This document shows, in pieces, positions 1 to 7,978 of a stretch of 32,505 nt of DNA; within the stretch, counting starts at the first letter, position 1; each line of letters starts with the position of its first letter. Source of the stretch: Candidatus Woesearchaeota archaeon (GTDB lineage Archaea > Nanobdellota > Nanobdellia > Woesearchaeales > GW2011-AR9); the NCBI GenBank assembly GCA_018221085.1, contig JAAOXZ010000033.1:1-32505 (forward strand), in the 5' to 3' direction. Position numbers and translations under genes: made by a program. A model generated the notes under the pieces. That model saw only the letters and a program-made list of their open reading frames with translations, searched no databases and was not told the DNA's origin.

Positions 1-2
1 CT

Positions 3-818
3 ACTAATATTTTAACCGATTCAGATAATTGTGGAGGTTGTGCTTCCGGTTTAATAGCTGGTGCCGAAACTTCAGGAGAAGTTTGTGCAGCAGACCAAGT
101 TTGTCAAGCTGGTGCCTGTGTAGATGAAGATATTGATGTTCAAGATGATGATACTGGTTCCGATGATAACGGAGGTTCTAGTGGTGGCGGCGGCGGATCT
201 TGCTTTTCCGATTGGTCTTGTGGTTACTGGTCCGCTTGTGGTATTGATTCCACTCAAACTCGTGTTTGTGAAGATTTAAGAAATTGTGTACGAACCGATA
301 AAATAGAAACTCAAGACTGTGTCGCTTGTATCGAATCCTGGGTGTGCACTTCCTGGTCAAGTTGTGTTGCTGGAAAACAATCTCGGCAATGTAGTGACGA
401 AAATATGTGCGGTTCTAGCGCTAGAAAACCAATCTTTCAAAAAGATTGTGGCTCTCCAGATATTGGATATACCCCTGCAGGAACTACTCCTTCCCAAGGA
501 GAACCAACCGAACCTTCCTTTTGGAGTCAATACTGGTTATGGATGTTACTTGCTTTACTTGTAATCTTAATCGCCGGAGGAATCTTCCTTTACTTTTACT
601 TTTGGAAACCTAAAGAAGGAGAAACTAACATCTCAGAATTAAAAACATGGGTTAAAGGTGCTATGGCTAAAGGTGCTACTAAGAAAAAAATTAGAGAAAC
701 CATTAAGAAACATGGTGAATGGTCTAATAAAGAATTAAGACATGTCTTTAGATCACTCAAGAAAGAAGCCAAGGCCGCCGTTAAGGCAGCTAAAATTAAG
801 GTTCCTAAACTTAAATAA
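3..818 (+). CDS. C-terminal part of a surface/secreted protein with Cys-rich TSP1-like repeats, a TM helix and a cytoplasmic helical tail (5' truncated by window)
   Basis: Frame 3 is open from the window edge to TAA 816-818. Repeats such as SCFSDWSCGYWSACGIDSTQTRVCEDLRNC and ESWVCTSWSSCVAGKQSRQCSDENMC, then TM segment YWLWMLLALLVILIAGGIFLYFYFW and a basic tail. The listed 342..818 ORF is only the 3' part. Confidence 0.8.
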   Translation, partial: TNILTDSDNCGGCASGLIAGAETSGEVCAADQVCQAGACVDEDIDVQDDDTGSDDNGGSSGGGGGSCFSDWSCGYWSACGIDSTQTRVCEDLRNCVRTDKIETQDCVACIESWVCTSWSSCVAGKQSRQCSDENMCGSSARKPIFQKDCGSPDIGYTPAGTTPSQGEPTEPSFWSQYWLWMLLALLVILIAGGIFLYFYFWKPKEGETNISELKTWVKGAMAKGATKKKIRETIKKHGEWSNKELRHVFRSLKKEAKAAVKAAKIKVPKLK

Positions 819-1164
819 AACCTTTTTTTATTACTTTATTTCCAATTATTTCTTTTTCTCCTTCATATACTTCTACCGTACCTAAAATCTCCACATAATC
901 TCCTTCTATTAAATCTATTCCGCCATCTTTAAACAATACTACCTTTGTTTCTTCTATTTTTTCATTTAGAATTTCTAAAAAAACCACCGCTCCGTTCTCA
1001 GATACCTTACCTACCCTCCCACTTAGTTTAACTTCCTCTTCCTCATCAATATCTCCAATACTTTTAATGGATTCCAAATCAATTCCTGAAGAAATGAAGT
1101 ATAAGGCTACTAATCCTAACAAACCGACTATTAAAGAGACTTTTAACAAAGTTTTTTCTTCCAT
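811..1164 (-). CDS. Membrane-anchored OB-fold-like (tRNA_anti/nucleic-acid-binding-like) protein
   Basis: N-terminal TM (LLKVSLIVGLLGLVALYFISSG) followed by a beta-rich VKLSGRVGKVSENGAVVFLEI...GDYVEILGTVEVYEGEKEIIGNKV pattern typical of OB folds. Confidence 0.55.
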   Translation of the reverse strand: MEEKTLLKVSLIVGLLGLVALYFISSGIDLESIKSIGDIDEEEEVKLSGRVGKVSENGAVVFLEILNEKIEETKVVLFKDGGIDLIEGDYVEILGTVEVYEGEKEIIGNKVIKKGFI

Positions 1165-1217
1165 TCCAGACCAATTTTCGCATAAATTTATATACTTTCC
1201 TATCCAATCATATACCT

Positions 1218-1409
1218 ATGACTGAAACAGAAGAACTAAAACAATTGAAAGAAGAACTTTTTCAATTAGAAAACAAAATGAGAACTTTAGAATGGGATTA
1301 CACTAGAGAGCAGATTAATCCTTATAAAAAACAAGTTTTCGAAGGCATGCTTAAAGAAAAAGACCAATTAGTCAGTAAAATTGAAGAATTAGACACTCCT
1401 GAAGAATAA
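1218..1409 (+). CDS. Small coiled-coil hypothetical protein
   Basis: 63-aa charged heptad-like ORF; TATA-like TTTATATA about 25 nt upstream of the ATG. Confidence 0.55.
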   Translation: MTETEELKQLKEELFQLENKMRTLEWDYTREQINPYKKQVFEGMLKEKDQLVSKIEELDTPEE

Positions 1410-2102
1410 TCACACTCGCTTAGCAATTTCTATCAACTTTTCCAGATTCCTTTCACAATCTTCAACAACATATTTTGCTGGATCCATCCCACAAGGCAAA
1501 GTTAACAAGTCTCCTCCTCGAAAATCCTTCACTTCTTCTGTTCTATTGACTCCCCAAGCAATTCTTTTATCGTTGCGATATTTATCATAAATTGTGATGT
1601 CTTCCTTAGAGGCATCGAAACTGATGATTTTAACCAGATCCGAATCAAATAATTGGTCCCAATTCATATTGCCGCATACATGAACGCCCGGAATGACATC
1701 AAAACTAGCAAATAACGGTTCCCACAATTCTTGATAATCAAAACCAACATATCCCAAGGAAGGTTCGTCTAAAAAAAGTATAATTTTCCCTACATCTAAG
1801 CCATTTACAATCTTAAAAATGTGTTCGTAAGATTTATCCACAGCTTCTTCAGCACTATAATCACTTCTAGGGTCAAAAAGTAATGTTGCCGGACCAACAC
1901 ATTGTATTTTAACAGTTCCATAACCTCGCACTGCTTCTTTCCATTCATCTAAACAACTCAGCTGACCCGGAGTTTTGATATATTCAAACATAGCTTCTCC
2001 TAGGTCCGGAAGTTCTGGTAGAAATGGGATATCGTGCCGCAAACTATACTCTACTGCCATCCGTACATCCTTGTAAGGCAAAGATCCAATTTGCGTTATC
2101 AT
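1410..2102 (-). CDS. Stand-alone MetE-like (cobalamin-independent methionine synthase C-terminal/UROD-type barrel) protein
   Basis: ITQIGSLPYKDV start, VKIQCVGPATLL, FLDEPSLGY, GVHVCGNMNW (HxC metal-ligand-like) motifs. Confidence 0.65.
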   Translation of the reverse strand: MITQIGSLPYKDVRMAVEYSLRHDIPFLPELPDLGEAMFEYIKTPGQLSCLDEWKEAVRGYGTVKIQCVGPATLLFDPRSDYSAEEAVDKSYEHIFKIVNGLDVGKIILFLDEPSLGYVGFDYQELWEPLFASFDVIPGVHVCGNMNWDQLFDSDLVKIISFDASKEDITIYDKYRNDKRIAWGVNRTEEVKDFRGGDLLTLPCGMDPAKYVVEDCERNLEKLIEIAKRV

Positions 2103-2117
2103 CTTTTTTTATTATAC

Positions 2118-2288
2118 TCAAAACAAAAATAATGAAACAACTATCAATAAGATTCCCAAAGCAATACAAGAGTAAGCGATTTGCTCTCCTAAGCCCATCT
2201 TTTTGAATTTTGCTGGGAATTCTTTAATCAAAGTCCATGAATTCTTAAAAAAAACATTTATTTTTGTCTTTAATTCTTTTACATTCAT
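2118..2288 (-). CDS. 56-aa tail-anchored single-TM protein (not in ORF track)
   Basis: MNVKELKTKINVFFKNSWTLIKEFPAKFKKMGLGEQIAYSCIALGILLIVVSLFLF*. Start overlaps the eS6 stop by 4 nt (ATGA), implying translational coupling. Confidence 0.6.
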   Translation of the reverse strand: MNVKELKTKINVFFKNSWTLIKEFPAKFKKMGLGEQIAYSCIALGILLIVVSLFLF

Positions 2289-2890
2289 TCTTTAACCTCT
2301 TTTTTCTCTTCTTTGGCTGGTTCCTTAGTAGGAGCTTCATCTTTTTTTGGCTCGCTTAGAGGCTTCGCCTCTGGCGTCCCAGAAGCTTCGCTTCTCAGGA
2401 CTTCTTTTTTCTCTTCTTTGTCTTTTTCTTTAGGCTCTTCCTTCTTTTCTTCCTTAGGTGCTTCTTTAGCTTCCTCTACCGGTTTAGCTTCTCCTTCAGC
2501 CGGAGCAACTTCTCCTAATTTTTCTTTCCCTTCTTTTAAAATCTTTAAATTAATTTGAACGGTACTGTTGCCAATTCTTTCTCCGCAAACAGTTTTTTTG
2601 ATTCTTAATCCTTTTCTTTTATTCTTATTTCGGTCTTTTCCAGAAAAACCCACTCCTTTCTTAGTTAGAGTAATCTTCTGTCTAGTTTGTAAAATTCCTT
2701 TTCTCATCGGAAAACCACATTTATCGGAACCGCCAGTTATTTCAAATTCATAACCTTCCATCCCAATATCTTTACCAGAAACCTTATCGCCAATACTTTT
2801 CTTTAATAATGCATTAGCTTCGTTATCTTTTATTACTTTTTGAAAACTTTTTCCGTCCTTCTTGGACAATACTAATTTAAATTCAGCCAT
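2285..2890 (-). CDS. rps6e: Ribosomal protein eS6 with long K/E-rich C-terminal extension
   Basis: AEFKLVLSKKDGKSFQKVIKD...GYEFEITGGSDKCGFPMRKGI...KRKGLRIKKTVCGERI is characteristic eS6; SD-like GGGAGGA upstream. Confidence 0.9.
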   Translation of the reverse strand: MAEFKLVLSKKDGKSFQKVIKDNEANALLKKSIGDKVSGKDIGMEGYEFEITGGSDKCGFPMRKGILQTRQKITLTKKGVGFSGKDRNKNKRKGLRIKKTVCGERIGNSTVQINLKILKEGKEKLGEVAPAEGEAKPVEEAKEAPKEEKKEEPKEKDKEEKKEVLRSEASGTPEAKPLSEPKKDEAPTKEPAKEEKKEVKE

Positions 2891-3075
2891 TTTATTTTCC
2901 TCCCGAGACCAAAGTTCTTATTAGAACACGCCCTTTGGGCCATCTCAGCATATTTATACTTCAATTCCTTCTTTTATTTATAAAATATTCGTTTAATGAT
3001 TGAATTTTCCCCAAATTGAATAAAAAGTCTAAGTTTTTAGATATTTAATCAGAAGTAAATTGAAGACAAAATTAT

Positions 3076-3735
3076 CTATTTGAAAAATGAGACGGATTCT
3101 AACGCAAATTTTTCTCCATAACCATTTCCTAAAGCAAATTTTCTCACTTCTAATATTTCTTGAACCGGCCCAATTACAACGGCCGTGCACATACTTCCAG
3201 AACGACCCATCCAATGAACCTTATGCTGAACTTTTATATCTGATTTCAATTGATCTCCGTATCTGCTAGAAAGATAAGTCTGTAAATGTTCAGCAGAATT
3301 TTCAGTGAATCCCGCATGCCCAGCATGTGTTGCCATTGTTAAAGTTGCTTGTGTAATTCCTCTCGCTTCAACAACTTCAAAACTAGAACTCCCTAAATAA
3401 TCTTGAAGTTCTAAAATGTCTTCTGGTCTTGCTCTCACAACTAGTTCAGTTCCAATTCTTGGAGCAATATTTTCTCCGAACAATCGTTTCTTTCCTTTTG
3501 AAATAATCAATGAATTTCTATACAAAACATCAAAATCTCCAGAATCATAAATTAATTTAGAAAGTGTTTCTGGACTTCCATTCCCTGATTTTGCGTTCAC
3601 GGAGTCTTCAATTGATGTTTCTACAAGTCCTTTGATATGTTTTTCACTAAGCAAATGTTTTTGGAGATTTCTTTCTAATTCAGAAACCTCTTCCCAGGAT
3701 TGTGATTCTAAATTATAATACTTAATTAAAGCCAT
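3076..3735 (-). CDS. Hypothetical protein
   Basis: 219-aa ORF, no family recognised. Confidence 0.6.
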   Translation of the reverse strand: MALIKYYNLESQSWEEVSELERNLQKHLLSEKHIKGLVETSIEDSVNAKSGNGSPETLSKLIYDSGDFDVLYRNSLIISKGKKRLFGENIAPRIGTELVVRARPEDILELQDYLGSSSFEVVEARGITQATLTMATHAGHAGFTENSAEHLQTYLSSRYGDQLKSDIKVQHKVHWMGRSGSMCTAVVIGPVQEILEVRKFALGNGYGEKFALESVSFFK

Positions 3736-3829
3736 TTTAAAAGTAAAAATAATTACTCATTTATAAGGTTTTCTACAATTAACTACTTAATAATAACGAC
3801 AAAAAGAATCGACAAATATTCAAGTCCTA

Positions 3830-4660
3830 TCAAACCAACACTTTCTTTTTTCCTTTGTTAAAATTAAGATGATTCTCTTTAGAAATCACTTTTCTGCCGG
3901 TTTCTTTCTCCAGTTCTAATCTGGCATTTCTTGCAATTGATCCGCCTTTTTTTGAATCCTGCTCTAATTGATGAAACTTCTTGGAACCATGAGTTTGAGT
4001 GATTTCTGTGGTTGCTTTTTCTCCAAGCATAGTGAAGATAAGTTCTAAATCGTTCATGTGATCTCTCAAGTTGGCTTTTGATTGTTTTGGAATGTTTTTG
4101 AAATCTTTATGCTGCATAATCCCCATTCCGAATGTTGCTTTGCTTATTTCATTAGTTAAAATTGCAAAGTCTCTTTTTTCTTTCACTCCTCGTCTTTGCC
4201 ACTCTTCTGTTAACTCTTGTCTTATAGCAATACCTCTTAGTCTTTTATCAATCCAATCTTTAGGATAACCTTTCAATTCATAATATTCTTTCACCCTATC
4301 TTGGGCCAGTTCTGGATTTTCTATTTCTTCGATTCTTTCCTGTCCTAGTTGAGATAACCATTGTTTGAATGGTTCAGCTCTTTTAGAAGGAATTGATTGG
4401 ATTATTCTAAAAATACCTTTAGTGTTGGTGCAATTCATTCGCTGTTTCCCGCCTTTTGTCTCAACCTCAAGGGTATGTACAATTTGTACCCACCCTTTGG
4501 AAAGCCACAAATCTCTGCTTTTCAATCTTTGAATGTATTGCTTTGGATCCTCGCTTTCAGTGATAGCAAATACCACATCTTCTATAACATAATACCAGTC
4601 ATTGTTGTACCATGTCCTCCGGATACGTTTATCTTCAAATACGATTAATTTATTTGTCAT
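3830..4660 (-). CDS. BRO-N / DNA-damage-inducible protein D (DinD)-like protein
   Basis: KRIRRTWYNNDWYYVIEDVVFAITESEDPKQYIQRLKSRD (BRO-N) and LTEEWQRRGVKEKRDFAILTNEISKATFGM...TTEITQTHGSKKFHQLEQDSKKGGSIARNARLELEKETGRKVISKENHL (DinD-type). Confidence 0.8.
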   Translation of the reverse strand: MTNKLIVFEDKRIRRTWYNNDWYYVIEDVVFAITESEDPKQYIQRLKSRDLWLSKGWVQIVHTLEVETKGGKQRMNCTNTKGIFRIIQSIPSKRAEPFKQWLSQLGQERIEEIENPELAQDRVKEYYELKGYPKDWIDKRLRGIAIRQELTEEWQRRGVKEKRDFAILTNEISKATFGMGIMQHKDFKNIPKQSKANLRDHMNDLELIFTMLGEKATTEITQTHGSKKFHQLEQDSKKGGSIARNARLELEKETGRKVISKENHLNFNKGKKKVLV

Positions 4661-4725
4661 TTTTTACGCCTTCCTTCCTCTTCCAAACCTTTTAATTATC
4701 ACTTATGCAGTATTTTCCCCCAGTA

Positions 4726-5244
4726 TCAAACCAACACCTTTTTCTCTCCCGCATATAATCCCATATTATCCAGTTTCTCAAATTGGTCTTCGTTTAAGAT
4801 TACATAGGACAAATCCAGTCCTTTCTCTTTGATTTTCTCACAAACCTCTTTAACTTTCAAATTATCAATCTGATCTCCAATTAAAATCACATTGGCTTGA
4901 TTATTTTCCATTTTTCCATGCAATAATGCTTTTTTCAATCCGTTCATCCCACTAACATATTCCACAAACACATCCAGCAAACTTTCTTCTTTGAACCAGC
5001 CATCTAAAAAGCTACTTTTTTCATTTCGTACCAAACTAAAGAATTTCATCATCCCTACTTCTTTAACCCTAATCAATCCCGTTCCCATTAATTCTTGCAA
5101 TATCCTAAAAACAGACGAAACTGACACTTCGCTTTTTTTGGCCAACTCTCGCAAGTACATTTCATCTTTAGAAAAATACAGAGTCTTTAATACAGAAATC
5201 TTCTTGTGATCTAACAATCCCCTCAACACCTCTTTCTCTACCAT
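4726..5244 (-). CDS. HTH (ArsR/MarR-like) transcriptional regulator, nucleotidyltransferase-associated type
   Basis: LKTLYFSKDEMYLRELAKKSEVSVSSVFRILQELMGTGLIRVKE winged-helix, then ANVILIGDQIDNLKVKEVCEKIKEKGLDLSYVILNEDQFEKL. Confidence 0.7.
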   Translation of the reverse strand: MVEKEVLRGLLDHKKISVLKTLYFSKDEMYLRELAKKSEVSVSSVFRILQELMGTGLIRVKEVGMMKFFSLVRNEKSSFLDGWFKEESLLDVFVEYVSGMNGLKKALLHGKMENNQANVILIGDQIDNLKVKEVCEKIKEKGLDLSYVILNEDQFEKLDNMGLYAGEKKVLV

Positions 5245-5356
5245 TCGCTAAAGAAAAACAAATTATTATTTAATTGTTTCGTTTCTGAAACATTGTTTCA
5301 TATTTAAAACATAACTAACAGTTAAATATAAATAATCTAAAATTATTCCTAAAAAA

Positions 5357-5995
5357 ATGGATGTTATTGATACTATAAAATCTCGCAGAACTATTAAAGA
5401 ATTCCTTCCCGAATTTGTCAGCTGGGATAAAATATCTAAAATTCTTGATGCTGCCAGACACGCCCCTAGTTGCGGTAACGTTCAAAATTGGAAATTTGTT
5501 GTCGTGATAGAAACCGAGGTTAAACAACAATTAGCCGAAGCTGCCTTGCAGCAATATGAGATTCTTAATGCTCCTGTTTTAATTGTTGTCTGCGCTGAAC
5601 CAGAAAAAGCCGGACGTTATTATGGCGAAAGAGGAGAACACTTATTTAGTATTCAAAATTGTGCTAGTGCCACTCAAAATATGCTCTTAGAAGCTCATTC
5701 TTTAGGTTTGGGAGCTAGATGGATTGGGGGCTTTGAAGAAGAGATGGTTAAACGTATTTTAAGCCTTCCTGAAGAAGTCCAGCCCCAAGTTATCGTCGCT
5801 ATAGGTCATCCTAAAGAAGTCCCCGCTAAACCCCCTAAAATGCCTTTAGAATCCTTAGTATACTTCAATACCTGGCGTAATCGTCTTCGAGATCCCACTA
5901 AATACATGGGAGATTATTCTGCGATCATCAAACGGAAGCTACACACCACCAAAGAAGCCATTAAAAAACCATTTCTCGTCGATAAAAAAGAATAA
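5357..5995 (+). CDS. Nitroreductase family protein
   Basis: MDVIDTIKSRRTIKEF, DAARHAPSCGNVQNWKFVVV, QNMLLEAHSLGLGARWIG, VIVAIGHPKE motifs. Confidence 0.88.
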   Translation: MDVIDTIKSRRTIKEFLPEFVSWDKISKILDAARHAPSCGNVQNWKFVVVIETEVKQQLAEAALQQYEILNAPVLIVVCAEPEKAGRYYGERGEHLFSIQNCASATQNMLLEAHSLGLGARWIGGFEEEMVKRILSLPEEVQPQVIVAIGHPKEVPAKPPKMPLESLVYFNTWRNRLRDPTKYMGDYSAIIKRKLHTTKEAIKKPFLVDKKE

Positions 5996-6113
5996 ATCGC
6001 GGGAAGTATATTCTGCAATATATATTTTAAAAGTGAGAAATATTTAAATATAAAATATGCTTTTCTAAAAATTATAAATTAGTTTGTTCAGTTAAGGGTT
6101 AGATTCACAAGAC

Positions 6114-6199
6114 TTAGTTCGTCTTAGATAAATTAGTTCTCGTAGTTAGTAATATATTAGTTCGGGTTAAATTAGTTCAATGAGGGATAAACGAACTAG
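6114..6199. promoter_or_regulatory. Iteron-like TTAGTTC cluster upstream of ftsZ
   Basis: TTAGTTC at 6114-6120, 6133-6139, 6157-6163, 6172-6178; degenerate TTAGTTT at 6079-6085; inverted GAACTAG at 6193-6199, adjacent to TATA-like TATATAAATC. Confidence 0.6.
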
Positions 6200-6275
6200 C
6201 TATATAAATCTTTATATGCTATAGTATATAAAACTCAACAAAAAATAAAAAACAAAAAACGAGAGGTGGTGTAAA

Positions 6276-7337
6276 ATGGATTTGCTTATTGAAAAAGCGA
6301 TGGAGAACCAAGAGGAAGTATATGACCAAGTGTGTCAAGCTAACATAAAAATTGTTGGCGTGGGTGGAGCTGGAAATAATATGGTGGGCTGGCTCTATAA
6401 AAAAGGAATTAAAGGTGCAGAGATTATTGCTACCAATACGGACCAACAACATTTAACCATTACTGGTGCGGATAGAAAATTCCTTATCGGTAAAGACCTT
6501 ACCCGAGGTTTAGGTTGTGGTGGTTTTCCTAACCGAGGAGCAGAAGCTGCTCAAGAAAACTTAACGGAAATTAAAGACACTCTGAAATCTTCAGACATGG
6601 TTTTTATTTGTGCTGGAATGGGAGGAGGAACTGGAACTGGTGCTGCCCCTGTTGTCGCTCAAGTAGCTAAAGACGCTGGTGCTATAGTTATTGGTACTGT
6701 TACTATGCCCTTTAGCATTGAACGAGCCAGAGTTGATAAAGCTGAATTTGGTCTACAACAATTAAGACAAGTTTCTGATACAGTTATTGTTATTGATAAC
6801 AATCGACTAGTTCAAATTGCTGGAAACTTGCCGGTTCAACAAGCTTTTGCTGTAGCTAATGAATTAATTGCTACTATGATCAAAGGAATCGTTGAAACCA
6901 TTGCTGTACCTAGCTTAGTAAACTTAGACTATGCTGATGTTAAAGCCATTATGACTAACGGCGGAGTAGCTGCTATTGGTGTGGGTAGTTCCGATACTAA
7001 TAGTAGAGTAGATGAAGCTGCTAAAGGTGCTTTGAGTAATCCTTTACTAGATATCAACTACGAAGGTGCTACTGGAGCCTTAATTCATGTTACTGGCGGA
7101 CCAGATATGACTTTAGATGAAATCTCTAGAGTTGGAGAATTAGTAACTGCATCTTTGGATGCTGAAGCTAACGTTATCTGGGGAGCTCGGATTGACAACG
7201 ACATGAAAGGTAAAATGGTTGTTATGACAATCATCACCGGTGTTAACTCTCCTTGGATCTTGGGAAAAAGTAGTGGAAAACAACCCAGTACTGAAGCCCA
7301 AACCTTAAGCAAGGAATTAGGTATCGAGTTAATCTAG
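6276..7337 (+). CDS. ftsZ: Cell division protein FtsZ (tubulin superfamily GTPase)
   Basis: IKIVGVGGAGNNMVGWL, ATNTDQQHL, FICAGMGGGTGTGAAPVVAQVAKD, VIDNNRL; strong SD GAGAGGTGGTG upstream. Confidence 0.95.
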   Translation: MDLLIEKAMENQEEVYDQVCQANIKIVGVGGAGNNMVGWLYKKGIKGAEIIATNTDQQHLTITGADRKFLIGKDLTRGLGCGGFPNRGAEAAQENLTEIKDTLKSSDMVFICAGMGGGTGTGAAPVVAQVAKDAGAIVIGTVTMPFSIERARVDKAEFGLQQLRQVSDTVIVIDNNRLVQIAGNLPVQQAFAVANELIATMIKGIVETIAVPSLVNLDYADVKAIMTNGGVAAIGVGSSDTNSRVDEAAKGALSNPLLDINYEGATGALIHVTGGPDMTLDEISRVGELVTASLDAEANVIWGARIDNDMKGKMVVMTIITGVNSPWILGKSSGKQPSTEAQTLSKELGIELI

Positions 7338-7354
7338 GGAAAAAGAGGCGATAG

Positions 7355-7391
7355 AAAAAAGGGCTTCTGCCCTTTTTATTTTTTATTTTTT
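7355..7391 (+). terminator. Intrinsic-type terminator of ftsZ
   Basis: AAAAAAGGGC-TTCT-GCCCTTTTT stem-loop followed by ATTTTTTATTTTTTTT. Confidence 0.8.
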
Positions 7392-7439
7392 TTCACAATC
7401 ATCCACACATCAAATAAATCACACAAATCACATTTAAAG

Positions 7440-7501
7440 AATCTTGCCTTGGTCTAAATTCTTTACACCACCCCCAAAAGGCAAGATTTTTTATTTTTTT
7501 C
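7440..7501 (+). ncRNA. Candidate structured RNA / second terminator with a loop complementary to the ftsZ RBS
   Basis: 11-bp perfect stem AATCTTGCCTT (7440-7450)/AAGGCAAGATT (7478-7488), 27-nt loop GGTCTAAATTCTTTACACCACCCCCAA, then T-rich tract. Confidence 0.55.
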
Positions 7502-7586
7502 TTTCAAAACATTTATTAAGAAGTTATATCGATTGCTTAATCAAAAGAGTTTTTAATGTTTTAAAACTAAATACGAGGTTAATAAA

Positions 7587-7946
7587 ATGTCAAATGAACA
7601 AGAAGGACTTTCTTTGGATGAAGTCTTAAAATTAAAAGATAAAATAAAAATAACCGATTGGCAAGAAACTGCCGGGTTATACCACACCAAATGTGGTGAG
7701 GCCACAGTTTATTTAAGAGAAGACACCGTTTTTTCAAGAGAAGAAACTAGTGACCCTCAATTGATGGGCCATGTCAGTGTAGATTACAACGGATTAAAAT
7801 TGGCTGAATACACTGGTGACCAGGATCCCAGAGTGAATGAATGGTATTTATCTGTTAAGGAAGGCATAGATGCTATCCATGATAAAGAAAGAAAAGAAGC
7901 TCTCCATGGAGCCAGAGAGACAATCAAGAATTTCTTAAAAGAATAA
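7587..7946 (+). CDS. Hypothetical protein
   Basis: 119-aa ORF with upstream GAGGTT; no family recognised. Confidence 0.6.
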   Translation: MSNEQEGLSLDEVLKLKDKIKITDWQETAGLYHTKCGEATVYLREDTVFSREETSDPQLMGHVSVDYNGLKLAEYTGDQDPRVNEWYLSVKEGIDAIHDKERKEALHGARETIKNFLKE

Positions 7947-7978
7947 CTTTTATAAAAGCAAAAGTAATTCTTTCTCTT

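Noticed and set aside
2313-2558. 81-aa plus-strand ORF within eS6
   Set aside because: Low-complexity antisense frame of the K/E-rich tail
2907-2945. Small palindromes GCCCTTTGGGC and GTTCTTATTAGAAC in the eS6 leader
   Set aside because: Short (4-5 bp stems) and partly upstream of the likely TSS; insufficient to claim a regulatory structure
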